Source: Sphingobacterium sp. UBA5670 (GTDB taxonomy: Bacteria > Bacteroidota > Bacteroidia > Sphingobacteriales > Sphingobacteriaceae). From it: a DNA stretch of 26,758 nt. The DNA is taken from assembly GCF_002420705.1 (NCBI RefSeq), contig NZ_DIIM01000012.1:1-26758 (forward strand). Reading direction: 5' to 3'. Of this stretch, positions 17,151 through 25,203 are shown one piece after another. How positions within the stretch are numbered: position 1 is the first letter of the stretch; each line of letters opens with the position of its first letter. Position numbers and translations under genes: made by a program. A model generated the notes under the pieces. That model did no database searches and was not told where the DNA came from. It worked only from the letters and a program-made list of their open reading frames with translations.

Positions 17151-17762
17151 GTGAATTCCGATGGCCTAGTACCGTTTGTTTTTCCACTTATAACATTTCT
17201 CTTTTTTCTCGCATTCGTTATCCTTATAATACTTCCCCAAAAAAGTATGATCATGATATCGGTCAGCTCCTTTATCATTTTATTCTATTCTTTTGGAATT
17301 TACCCCAAATTGATCGTCCGAAAAGAAATTGTTGAAACTTCATTAAGCTTGAATAGTATTACGTTACACCCTTTTGTTTCCGTCCAAAAAGATTCTGTAA
17401 ACATTCATCTTGAGCGCCCTGTGCTAATGGACTTTATGTTTACTTCCTGTGGTCCATGTCTCAAAAAATTAACATATTTACAGGCAATCAAAAACCTTGA
17501 TCTGTCTATTTATGTTATCGTTAACGGGAAAATAGATTCATACGCAGCCTTCCAGAACTATTATACAATCCATAACCAAGCTTTGCAAGGAATTAATTTT
17601 CTATACGATCCAGATGGAAGATTCACCGAACAATTCAATATCGATAGCTATCCTACGGAAATACTTATACGAAATAGAGAATTGATTGCAAGGGATAAAG
17701 GTATACCCGATGGAGCTCTCAAAGAGTATGCTGAGCTAAGGAAACAATTAATGATAGATTGA
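17151..17762 (+). CDS. Membrane-anchored thioredoxin-like protein (downstream part of interrupted gene)
   Basis: The start is a GTG directly after the upstream TAA. The 203-residue product has two membrane helices (about 6-27 and 32-51), then a thioredoxin-like domain (about 75-200). The active site is FTSCGPCLKK, a CGPC motif like that of thioredoxin itself. The cis-proline is in DSYPTEILIRN. TlpA- and ResA-like proteins with this layout hold the redox site outside the inner membrane and reduce disulfides of exported proteins. With the preceding 77 residues it would have about five helices. It could still be expressed by translational restart at the GTG, so function may survive the in-frame stop. 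Confidence 0.7.
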   Translation: MNSDGLVPFVFPLITFLFFLAFVILIILPQKSMIMISVSSFIILFYSFGIYPKLIVRKEIVETSLSLNSITLHPFVSVQKDSVNIHLERPVLMDFMFTSCGPCLKKLTYLQAIKNLDLSIYVIVNGKIDSYAAFQNYYTIHNQALQGINFLYDPDGRFTEQFNIDSYPTEILIRNRELIARDKGIPDGALKEYAELRKQLMID

Positions 17763-17902
17763 CGACTTTAACATATTACATTAAACCGACAACAATAACC
17801 AACCTCATAGTCTCATTTCCTTCTTTTGGAAAGGCCTGCTGTTATTAAGGAGGAAGCTAGCATGCAAAGCTAGACATGTTCATATAAAAAATGCTCCGTT
17901 TA

Positions 17903-19852
17903 TCAATAATAAAATACAAGACCATCTCTTTTCGCAGTGATTTCCTTTAATTGATCATAGTCCATATTCAAACATTGATATAGCATAAAAATCACACCGG
18001 AGCGCATGGAATAAATTTCATCGGGAAGTCGACCCAAATTTGTACCGTTCAAAATAACGTTATTCACGGCCTTCAAAGCACAAATCTCTACAGGAAATTT
18101 CTTGAGCTTGCTATAATTGAAATCCAGTTTTAGCAGACCGTCCAATTGTCCAAAACTGCTTGGAAAACCAGTAATCGAAGATGCCCTTGCATTGATTTCC
18201 TTCAGGCTCTTAAGCTTTCCGAATGTTTCCGGTAGAGTTGTCAGTTTACTATTCTCCATATTCAGGTAGGATAAACTACTCAATCCGCCAAACTCATCTG
18301 GAAGCTTCTCCACTGATGGGGAAAGCCAAAGATCTTCTAATTTTTTAAGGTTACCAATCGAAGCCGGTAAAGTTTTAAAATTACCGCCCACTAACCAGAA
18401 TCTAAGATTAGACAAATTTCCAATATTATCAGGAATAGATTGCAAGCTTTCTCCTTGAATCCAAAGTTGTTTTAAGCTCTTGAGGTTACCAAAAGATTGT
18501 GGCAGCTGCTGAAGCCTGCTTTCTCCATAAATTTCTAATGTATCTAACTTGACCATGTTGTCAATATCGGATGGCAGTGTGACTGGCGATGATCCCGGAT
18601 ATACGAAACTGAACCGTGCGAACCTCAAATTATGGCATTTACTCAAACTTGACGGGATATAGGCTTGCTGAGCTAGAATTTCTGTAGAAACCAATTGAGT
18701 CAAGTTTCCAAAGTCTGAAGGGATTTGAGTAACAAAGCAATCGAGGTGTTTTAAATTGACCAGTTTACCCAACGTGCCGTTGAAATCTACATCTCCTACA
18801 TACCGCATAATAAGGGTTTCGAGCGACTTTAAATTTCCAAAAGTTCTTGGCAATACCACGGTATATCCCAAATCGGGTGTTCGCATCGGTGTGAGGTGAA
18901 ATGATTTCAATTTGGTTAGATTGCCAAAATTATCGGGAATGGTAAGATAATAGCCTACCCCATCCAGACTAAGTTCTTCAAGAGCAAGGTAATGATCGCC
19001 GAAAATAGTCGGAACATCTTTCAATGAAGATCCACCTAAAATAAGCTTCCTCAGATATTTAAATGCCTTAAGCGCAGGAAAAGAGCCCGGATCATTAAAA
19101 CGATGTGCTATACCTGAAGCCTGCATATTCATTTCAATAATATGCCCGTCCTTATCTTCAACAACACGCCCACCGCGCCCCATTTGCAATTCATTTAATG
19201 CCTCGTCTTCCTGATATTCGCCGGTCTGTACCTTTTTGGTGAACTGATAATTTTTCCCAGCATAAGTCATCGTATAGGTAACTTGGTAGCTGGTATTCGA
19301 ATAACCATGCAGTTCAATAGTAGGGTTTTCTTCTACTGGTCTAGCCAATCCGTCGTGGTATGTACTATGTAGGTGACCATAAGCTTTATCGAAAGACCAT
19401 TTACCTTTATATTTAGGATCCACTGCAAAGTGAAGTATCGTCTTAAAAGATGAAGGTGTATTTTCTTTAATCTCGATATGTAACTCGGGTATTTTAACAT
19501 TCACTGTGGCCGTATTACTATTACTGAGACGTGTTACTGTCCATGTAAGTTCATATTCCTCACCAGGTATTCCCCTAAAAAATGAATTAGGGTTACTAGG
19601 ATCATCTATTTTCACATAATCTTCTACCACTGTTCCTTTAGTTATACTCCATTTGCCAGTTTCTCCTTTTTGTAAGGCGCTACCTTTTAGCTGGACGGTG
19701 AATTCGTCATATAGTTCAGTGGGCTCGGCCTTAGGTTCATATACTGTTTTCAGGACATCCTGATATTCCTTCTTTGAACAGGCTACAAATAAAAAGCTTT
19801 CAAAAAAAACAAAAAGAAATGAACACCAAAATAACGTAGATTTATTATACAT
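17903..19852 (-). CDS. LRR lipoprotein with N-terminal PKD-like domains
   Basis: The 649-residue protein has a lipoprotein signal with lipobox FVACSKKE (cysteine near 25). Two beta-rich PKD/Ig-like domains follow (about 40-135 and 140-210; FFRGIPGEEYELTWTVTR is typical). An LRR solenoid then runs from about 250 to the end, with units such as LPQSFGNLKSLKQLWIQGES and LPDEFGGLSSLSYLNMENSK. LRR domains bind proteins, and the lipid anchor puts this one in the outer membrane, perhaps facing out. It is the last gene of the lipoprotein operon, 5 bases after the small FN3-like lipoprotein. Its FGNLxSLxxL units differ from those of the LRR-TPR protein at 13093-16011, so the two are not recent duplicates. 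Confidence 0.85.
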   Translation of the reverse strand: MYNKSTLFWCSFLFVFFESFLFVACSKKEYQDVLKTVYEPKAEPTELYDEFTVQLKGSALQKGETGKWSITKGTVVEDYVKIDDPSNPNSFFRGIPGEEYELTWTVTRLSNSNTATVNVKIPELHIEIKENTPSSFKTILHFAVDPKYKGKWSFDKAYGHLHSTYHDGLARPVEENPTIELHGYSNTSYQVTYTMTYAGKNYQFTKKVQTGEYQEDEALNELQMGRGGRVVEDKDGHIIEMNMQASGIAHRFNDPGSFPALKAFKYLRKLILGGSSLKDVPTIFGDHYLALEELSLDGVGYYLTIPDNFGNLTKLKSFHLTPMRTPDLGYTVVLPRTFGNLKSLETLIMRYVGDVDFNGTLGKLVNLKHLDCFVTQIPSDFGNLTQLVSTEILAQQAYIPSSLSKCHNLRFARFSFVYPGSSPVTLPSDIDNMVKLDTLEIYGESRLQQLPQSFGNLKSLKQLWIQGESLQSIPDNIGNLSNLRFWLVGGNFKTLPASIGNLKKLEDLWLSPSVEKLPDEFGGLSSLSYLNMENSKLTTLPETFGKLKSLKEINARASSITGFPSSFGQLDGLLKLDFNYSKLKKFPVEICALKAVNNVILNGTNLGRLPDEIYSMRSGVIFMLYQCLNMDYDQLKEITAKRDGLVFYY

Positions 19853-19857
19853 GGATA

Positions 19858-20256
19858 TTAAGGTTGAGTTGTAAAATTAAAAGTTGTTGAACGCGCTGTA
19901 TTGCCATTGCTGTCGTTAACAATCAGTTGATAATAGTATTTTTTCGATTTTTCTAAAGGGGAAAAGAATACACTATACTTATTGTTACTTTGACTCACGG
20001 CATTGTAGATTTTTCCTCCCGTCTGTTTGTACATAACAGCAAGATCATCGTGTACATATACTTCAACTTTACTATATGGATATGAAGCAAGTGTAAAAGA
20101 CAGTATGTACTGGCCTTTATCTAAAGTAACTTTATTTTGAATATCTGCAAAAGCATCTATTTCGTTGTATATGGTTTCCTTTTTGCAGGAGCTGATCAGG
20201 AATAATACAATCCCAAACATCAAGCTTACAGCAATTTTATTGAATGGACATTTCAT
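19858..20256 (-). CDS. Small lipoprotein with fibronectin-III-like domain
   Basis: The start is the ATG ending at 20256 (MKCPFNKIAVSLMFGIVLF), giving a normal lipoprotein signal with lipobox LISSC (cysteine near 24) in a 132-residue protein. The frame is open upstream to 20334, but that part overlaps the preceding gene and has no signal-like character. The mature part is one beta-sandwich (about 45-130) with SPLEKSKKYYYQLIVNDSNG and a final TFNFTT, the pattern of an FN3 domain. The ATG lies 20 bases inside the end of the upstream propeller gene, so translation is probably coupled. It may be a spacer or adaptor subunit of a surface complex. Confidence 0.78.
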   Translation of the reverse strand: MKCPFNKIAVSLMFGIVLFLISSCKKETIYNEIDAFADIQNKVTLDKGQYILSFTLASYPYSKVEVYVHDDLAVMYKQTGGKIYNAVSQSNNKYSVFFSPLEKSKKYYYQLIVNDSNGNTARSTTFNFTTQP

Positions 20257-21781
20257 AAATCGAGCTTTCGTAATTGACGTAATATTTATCTTTATAGGTG
20301 AACATTCCCAAGAAATACGTGTGATCGGAGACAATATTCGAGCGAAGAGGACTAAGCGTTTTTTTTGATATATTGTAAATCATAAAATTATTGACATCAA
20401 GCGCCAACACAATCTCATCATTATAGTTAATGGCACTCACAGCTCCATGAGGAAATGTTTGGTTAGTCGTCCCTATACGATATAATTCCGTCAATTTAAA
20501 ATTATTCTCATCGACTGCATATATTGTGAATGTATATCCAATATTGAAGCCTTGGTCAAACACGTTCGCAATACCTAGCGCATATAATTTGCCCTTTATA
20601 GAAACAAAGCAATCGCTGGTAAAATTGCGATCAAAAGTACCGATCTCTTCAAATTTGTCTTTTGTCGGATTATACTTGGCCACAATATTCTTTACTCCAC
20701 GAGAATTCATTGTAAGTGTGTACGTTTGATAGACCGCATTATTGTGAACAAAAATCGCTAAATTACTATACCCATGTGCCTCCTTTATTTGAGGCCGACT
20801 GAAATAGTACTTCGTAAACTCACGTTTATTTACGTCAAAAGATTGACAAAATAGTTCATAACCATTGTAAATATCTGGCTCCAGAGAAGGTAATATGTGG
20901 CCTACTGGCTGCGTTTGAAAAAATATTTTGTTTCCTAAAGTCACTGATCTCATAGGAACGAGCCTCATCGTATCGGGAATATGCGCAATATTTTGTAAAG
21001 TGCTCGTTTCAGGATCGTAGAGTGAAACCGATTTTTCCCAAAAATAATAAATCTGTTCATTGCAGATGGCAGGATAATTATTTTTCCAATGGGTCTTTTT
21101 CAAATCAATAGCCAAGTCTTTCCCCTTATAAACAAAATCAATTGCCTGCCCAATAATCTCCTTTTCTTTATAAAGAACACGTAACATATGGTTACCATCT
21201 CTATAGGGATAATACCCTGACAAAGTGATTTGATAAGTTCCATTTTTTGTTGCTTTCGGGTAGTCCATATGCAATGTATCCATCCAATAAAGAAATTTAA
21301 GATCCCGCAAATTGATATCTTGGAGATTCTTGCCTTCTACAACGGTGGTAAACCTGCCAGTCTCATCATAAGTTGCCACAGGTGTAGGCCAGAATAGCGT
21401 AAAATCTTCTGGGAATGGAGCAGTTGTGGTGATTTCATTTTTATGCTCAGATTCGATTGTGTTACCGTTATATTCGATATAGGCCACCAAAATATAAGTG
21501 GATTCGGGATCCAATTCATTCAATGTGAGTCGAAATATATCGCCGTCACGAACAGCCTCAACACTATTTCCTTGACCAGGGTTATCTTTTTTATAGTACC
21601 TGACGCCCGATTTTGTATATCCAAGGCTGGAAATCTGATAGGTCATTGAAATTTCTTTATCCCGGACACTAGTAATAGCCTCGTTAATAACACGTGGAAA
21701 AACCTCATTTTTTTCAGTTTTACAGGCCGACATAAGAAAAACAAGCCCCAGTAGATAAAGGTATTTGTTAAAGTTGCCCAT
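20237..21781 (-). CDS. Lipoprotein with FN3/TIG-like domains and a Kelch-type beta-propeller
   Basis: The 514-residue protein has a lipobox FLMSACKTEK (cysteine near 20). Its N-terminal half holds an FN3-like domain (about 28-122, LTLNELDPESTYILVAYIEY) and a second beta-sandwich (about 125-220). The C-terminal half (about 235-514) shows repeated blades of the Kelch kind: YNGYELFCQSFDVNKREFTK, KNIVAKYNPTKDKFEEIGTF and SIKGKLYALGIANV. No catalytic motif is visible, so binding is the likely job. Both ends overlap neighbours, by 14 bases with the upstream gene and 20 bases with the downstream one. This indicates one tightly coupled operon and suggests that the products act together at the outer membrane. 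Confidence 0.8.
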   Translation of the reverse strand: MGNFNKYLYLLGLVFLMSACKTEKNEVFPRVINEAITSVRDKEISMTYQISSLGYTKSGVRYYKKDNPGQGNSVEAVRDGDIFRLTLNELDPESTYILVAYIEYNGNTIESEHKNEITTTAPFPEDFTLFWPTPVATYDETGRFTTVVEGKNLQDINLRDLKFLYWMDTLHMDYPKATKNGTYQITLSGYYPYRDGNHMLRVLYKEKEIIGQAIDFVYKGKDLAIDLKKTHWKNNYPAICNEQIYYFWEKSVSLYDPETSTLQNIAHIPDTMRLVPMRSVTLGNKIFFQTQPVGHILPSLEPDIYNGYELFCQSFDVNKREFTKYYFSRPQIKEAHGYSNLAIFVHNNAVYQTYTLTMNSRGVKNIVAKYNPTKDKFEEIGTFDRNFTSDCFVSIKGKLYALGIANVFDQGFNIGYTFTIYAVDENNFKLTELYRIGTTNQTFPHGAVSAINYNDEIVLALDVNNFMIYNISKKTLSPLRSNIVSDHTYFLGMFTYKDKYYVNYESSIYEMSIQ

Positions 21782-23219
21782 TTGATTTTGTTTTAATATA
21801 AATGAAGTTCAAATTTTCATAGGACCAGGTTTGTATATAATAGAAAAACAGGTTGTATGAATTATCGACATTTTGGGTCATATTTTTAAACATATGCATC
21901 TCCAAATTAGGATATTGTAAAGTCGATAAGAGCTTCAGATCACTGTCATACTTATTTATAGTACCATAAGTGGTTATTCCACCACCCTCTTGCTGTCCAT
22001 AGACCACAATATTGCTATCATTATCAAAAAAAGCTCCTGCGGGCTTTAAATTGACGTATTCACCCAATTTTGCCTTGACATTGCCATTCTTATCAAATTT
22101 GACATACCTTAACGAATAGGAATAGAAGTCAAAACCCCAGAGATAAAAAATATCATTTTTATCTTTCAGTAAAATAGGCATATGGTATTGACGTTCGTAA
22201 TCGCCAGGAAGCTTTCCATCAAACTCAAAAGTAGCCAGCACATTACCATCCCGATCTGTTTTTTGCACCTTAATTTTTGTTGCTTCCGAATCAAGCAAAC
22301 TATAATAGATCTGTTGCGCATTGTCTAACTGAATTGAAGAAATGCCAACGGAGCTATTTTTACGTTTCCAGACAACTTTAAGGTCGCTGGAAGTAACCTT
22401 TAACAGCTCACCCCCACCTGTACCCATGATCATGTTATGTGACGCGTCAAACTGAACTGATGAAACATAATCATTCGGAGACAAATCTATCGAAACGGGC
22501 TTCTCCAATTTCAGTTTACCATTCGTCTGATCAATGACATAAATATCGTGTTTAACAATAATGAAAGCTTCATCTTGCTTAGCAGGCAACACTACATGTG
22601 GTGGTAAATCATAATAATTTAGATCCTGGATCAAGCGATACCAAATAATCTGGCCTTTATTATTTGTACGATATACAATCAGTTTAAAGTTTGTTTCTCC
22701 ACCCTCATGCTGCAAAAATGTACAGATTAAATGTCCACCATCTTCCAGAAGACGGATGCTATTATTGCCCGTTATACGTGATTGCGTATGAATTTTGTAT
22801 TCAACATAGGTACTTCCGTTAGTTGTACTGCCTCCAACAGTTTTTGCATCTATGCTTTGTTCTTGTGTTATTCCCGTTTGGGAACTCGCAATTACACGGA
22901 TCTTATAATTTGTATCGCCAAGCAAATTAATTAAGCTGTATTTTGTTATACTAAGATCCTTCACTACAAGCTTATTATCTACATATATCGCATAGGATAC
23001 TGACTTAAAATGCGAGCTGTTCACCTTATCCCAAGATAACTCTATTAAATCTTTGTTTGCAGCACTTACAACAAGATTCAAAGGATTTAATATTTCTGCC
23101 TGATCAATATATTCATCGGTTTTGCTCGCAATATTCTCCTTTTTGGAACATCCTCCAATTAATAAAATTAGAATTAAGAAAAATAGCTGAGCACAATGGT
23201 AAAAAATAGCTCTTTTCAT
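21768..23219 (-). CDS. Lipoprotein with FN3 domain and PQQ-like beta-propeller
   Basis: This is the first gene of the lipoprotein operon, 483 residues. The signal peptide ends in a lipobox LIGGCSKKE (cysteine near 24). An FN3 domain spans about 45-130 (NLVVSAANKDLIELSWDKVN to TNYKIRVIASSQTG). A short glycine, serine and threonine linker (GGSTTNGST) leads into a beta-propeller (about 140-483) with blades such as KLIVYRTNNKGQIIWYRLI and KVQKTDRDGNVLATFEFDG. The blades resemble PQQ-type propellers but lack an obvious cofactor site, so ligand or protein binding is more likely than catalysis. A consensus -7 element lies just upstream. Confidence 0.82.
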   Translation of the reverse strand: MKRAIFYHCAQLFFLILILLIGGCSKKENIASKTDEYIDQAEILNPLNLVVSAANKDLIELSWDKVNSSHFKSVSYAIYVDNKLVVKDLSITKYSLINLLGDTNYKIRVIASSQTGITQEQSIDAKTVGGSTTNGSTYVEYKIHTQSRITGNNSIRLLEDGGHLICTFLQHEGGETNFKLIVYRTNNKGQIIWYRLIQDLNYYDLPPHVVLPAKQDEAFIIVKHDIYVIDQTNGKLKLEKPVSIDLSPNDYVSSVQFDASHNMIMGTGGGELLKVTSSDLKVVWKRKNSSVGISSIQLDNAQQIYYSLLDSEATKIKVQKTDRDGNVLATFEFDGKLPGDYERQYHMPILLKDKNDIFYLWGFDFYSYSLRYVKFDKNGNVKAKLGEYVNLKPAGAFFDNDSNIVVYGQQEGGGITTYGTINKYDSDLKLLSTLQYPNLEMHMFKNMTQNVDNSYNLFFYYIQTWSYENLNFIYIKTKSNGQL

Positions 23220-23236
23220 AAAATGAAGTTACTCAG

Positions 23237-23262
23237 CAAAGATATTAAAAAAGTTGCATCAA
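23237..23262 (-). promoter_or_regulatory. Probable Bacteroidota-type promoter of the lipoprotein operon
   Basis: TATCTTTG on the minus strand (23237-23244) matches the -7 consensus TAnnTTTG. A TTG (23260-23262, within TTTTG) lies 15 bases upstream, the same short spacing as the sigma-factor promoter. The leader before the ATG at 23219 would be very short, roughly 13 bases. Confidence 0.5.
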
Positions 23263-23329
23263 AAGCATTTCTTAAAACATAATTAATTGACACATTAATT
23301 AGTCCAAATAATTCTCTACAATATTTAAC

Positions 23330-23350
23330 ACTCACAATGATAATGTGAGT
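23330..23350. repeat. Inverted repeat between metallopeptidase gene and lipoprotein operon
   Basis: ACTCACA and TGTGAGT are perfect 7-bp arms around ATGATAA. On the minus strand only GTTAAATATT follows, not a real T-run. It may be a weak terminator for the upstream metallopeptidase gene or an operator about 70 bases above the lipoprotein promoter. Confidence 0.35.
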
Positions 23351-23407
23351 TACCTTTGCCACAATTGATTATGTCTATGGTCAAATATTGCCCAAAGCAG
23401 TAGTAAA

Positions 23408-24841
23408 TTACTTTGTATTGAATTTTAGGTAATGGTCTTTCATCGGTATTCCATCTGCAGTCCGGAATGCATTTCCTGTAATGATGATCTCATAGGTTTT
23501 GTTTGGTTCCAATTCCCAATCTATAAGTACGGATTTCTTATCTGGAGAATAGCGATGTCCTTTTATCATCGGAAAACTTTCTTTGGAAATCCCCCTAAAT
23601 GACCGCCCCTGCCCCAATAAGGGCTTATCGAAATTTATCTTCAACACTCCTAACTTGCTGTTGACATTTGTCTGTCCATCCTGAATACCCTCAAAAGAAA
23701 TAATTTTTGGTCTCCTTTCTTCAAAAGTCTCATCTAAAGAAGAAATATTTGTAGCATAGGATTGATAAGCCTCAGCAAGTACAGGCATATAACTTTCCAA
23801 AGTAGGATATTTGTCGCGCTGACGGTCAAAGTTTTCTAGTTCATCAACGAGTTTTTCAATCCAAAGAAATCCCCTATCTAGCTGTTCATTGGTTTCCTTT
23901 GAGGTTTCTTCGGAGCTGAAATGATGATCTTTCTGATATTTAATAACCGCAGCCCGAACCAATGCCTCATTAAGCATCGTTTGCCAGCTACCGTATGCCT
24001 GCCGATTCATTTTTTCTTTTACAACAACATATAATTTTTCGCCGCTGTCTTTAAAAATAGTGGTGTCTTTTTCTAATAAATAATTAACAAAGGAGTGGTT
24101 AAACTCGTGAAGTAATGTAGGGAAATAGCTCTGTAATGGAAATTCAGCCATGCCAAGACTGTCCATACTCCATGTGCCCATAATAGCGTAGACTTCCTTA
24201 TGACCCCGTGGATTTTTAATCGCTACCCCATAATTACCGCCACCATTCCCTAGACCATTTACAATCAAAAACTTTTCGGATGGTTTCTTACCATAGAATT
24301 TAGGATACCAGTCCAATTCAATATGTTCATAAATTGGAAGAAAGCGCTTTTGTACCTCACTGTACAGTGCCTGGTTATCCTGAAAAAATCGTTTACTATT
24401 ACTGTCCTTGTAAAACTTCTTTAACAGTGTCGCAAATTGAAGGGCATTAGCTCTACTCCATCTTTTGTCCAGAGTTTCGTCAATATTTTTTTGCTTAAGA
24501 TTGAACTTATCATCAAGATGTACGGCCATGCTCATCACGGCATCGTAGCCTATACCATTTTCATTTTTAATCTTATTGACAAAAGTGATCAATTCGTGTT
24601 CTCTAAAAGGACCATAGTGTTCATTGATCCGATCAACATAACGCTTAAAAATAGCTGAGCTATACTCTTGGTTGCCGGCAAGTCTAAATACAATACTTAG
24701 CATCTCAATACGCTCATCAACTTTGGGTCTATCCATAATTTGTTTACGCTGTCCATAGGTCAACATAAATGACAAACTGAATAGTATAATCAATACATAT
24801 TTATAAGTCTTTTCGAACATATTTGAGATAGGTTTTACCAT
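23408..24841 (-). CDS. Exported HExxH metallopeptidase-like protein (DUF4932-type) with Ig-like tail
   Basis: The 477-residue protein has a signal peptide (FEKTYKYVLIILFSLSFMLT, ending YGQ); a second ATG eight codons in (24820) would also serve. The helical core (about 35-370) carries HEFNH near 245-249, a zinc-binding HExxH motif. LNEALVRA follows near 290-297, whose glutamate could be the third zinc ligand as in gluzincins. The block resembles DUF4932 proteins of Bacteroidota. Its C-terminus (about 378-477) is an Ig-like domain with KLGVLKINFDKPL and ITGNAFRTADGIPM, of the Big_5 kind. It probably acts in the periplasm or outside the cell. It lies 188 bases upstream of the lipoprotein operon on the same strand, with its own spacer. 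Confidence 0.78.
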   Translation of the reverse strand: MVKPISNMFEKTYKYVLIILFSLSFMLTYGQRKQIMDRPKVDERIEMLSIVFRLAGNQEYSSAIFKRYVDRINEHYGPFREHELITFVNKIKNENGIGYDAVMSMAVHLDDKFNLKQKNIDETLDKRWSRANALQFATLLKKFYKDSNSKRFFQDNQALYSEVQKRFLPIYEHIELDWYPKFYGKKPSEKFLIVNGLGNGGGNYGVAIKNPRGHKEVYAIMGTWSMDSLGMAEFPLQSYFPTLLHEFNHSFVNYLLEKDTTIFKDSGEKLYVVVKEKMNRQAYGSWQTMLNEALVRAAVIKYQKDHHFSSEETSKETNEQLDRGFLWIEKLVDELENFDRQRDKYPTLESYMPVLAEAYQSYATNISSLDETFEERRPKIISFEGIQDGQTNVNSKLGVLKINFDKPLLGQGRSFRGISKESFPMIKGHRYSPDKKSVLIDWELEPNKTYEIIITGNAFRTADGIPMKDHYLKFNTK

Positions 24842-25203
24842 CGTTTATTAATTGTATATTTTTGGTGGAGATGCCAAATGGTCTGCCAAAAAAATAACAT
24901 CCTATTGGCCAGCATACTAGGAACAAATCCCTTTTTTAATACTGACCGTTATTGAACACTAGCCGTTCAGTATTGGACAGGCTTCCTGCCGTTTTCTATC
25001 TTCTATTCGCTAACATTAAATTGATCACGTAAGTCAAATAATTCATAAGGAAAATAGTACAGTTGTTGTCCAAAGTTACTTCAGCTGAAAGCTGTTAGTA
25101 TATTTAAAGATTTGCTTTTCCTTTTTATTATATTTACTCAAAAAGGCACGCAACGTTGCCTAGGTTTCGGTCGGTTTATAACACAAGATCCAATAGACAC
25201 ACA
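24842..25203. other. Divergent spacer with operator-like repeats
   Basis: There is no gene here. AATACTGA (24938-24945) and TCAGTATT (24967-24974) form an inverted repeat. Two related blocks, CCGTTATTGAACA (from 24945) and CCGTTCAGTATTGGACA (from 24963), lie in direct order, suggesting paired binding sites. A perfect 10-bp palindrome GCAACGTTGC lies at 25150-25159, about 50 bases before the plus-strand ATG. No exact TAnnTTTG element was found toward either gene. Confidence 0.4.

Noticed and set aside
13029..17815. The 12-base string CTCATAGTCTCA at 13029-13040 and again at 17804-17815, flanking the LRR/redoxin block
   Set aside because: A 12-base repeat is expected several times by chance in a window this size, and no longer match surrounds either copy, so it is not evidence of attachment sites.
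17857..17873. CTAGC-ATGCAAA-GCTAG hairpin between the convergent redoxin and LRR lipoprotein genes
   Set aside because: The stem is only 5 bp and no T-run follows on either strand, so it is not a convincing terminator.
20257..20334. Upstream extension of the small FN3-like lipoprotein
   Set aside because: It would put 26 non-signal residues before a clear lipoprotein signal, lies in the coding end of the preceding gene, and an ATG with a standard lipobox distance is available at 20256.
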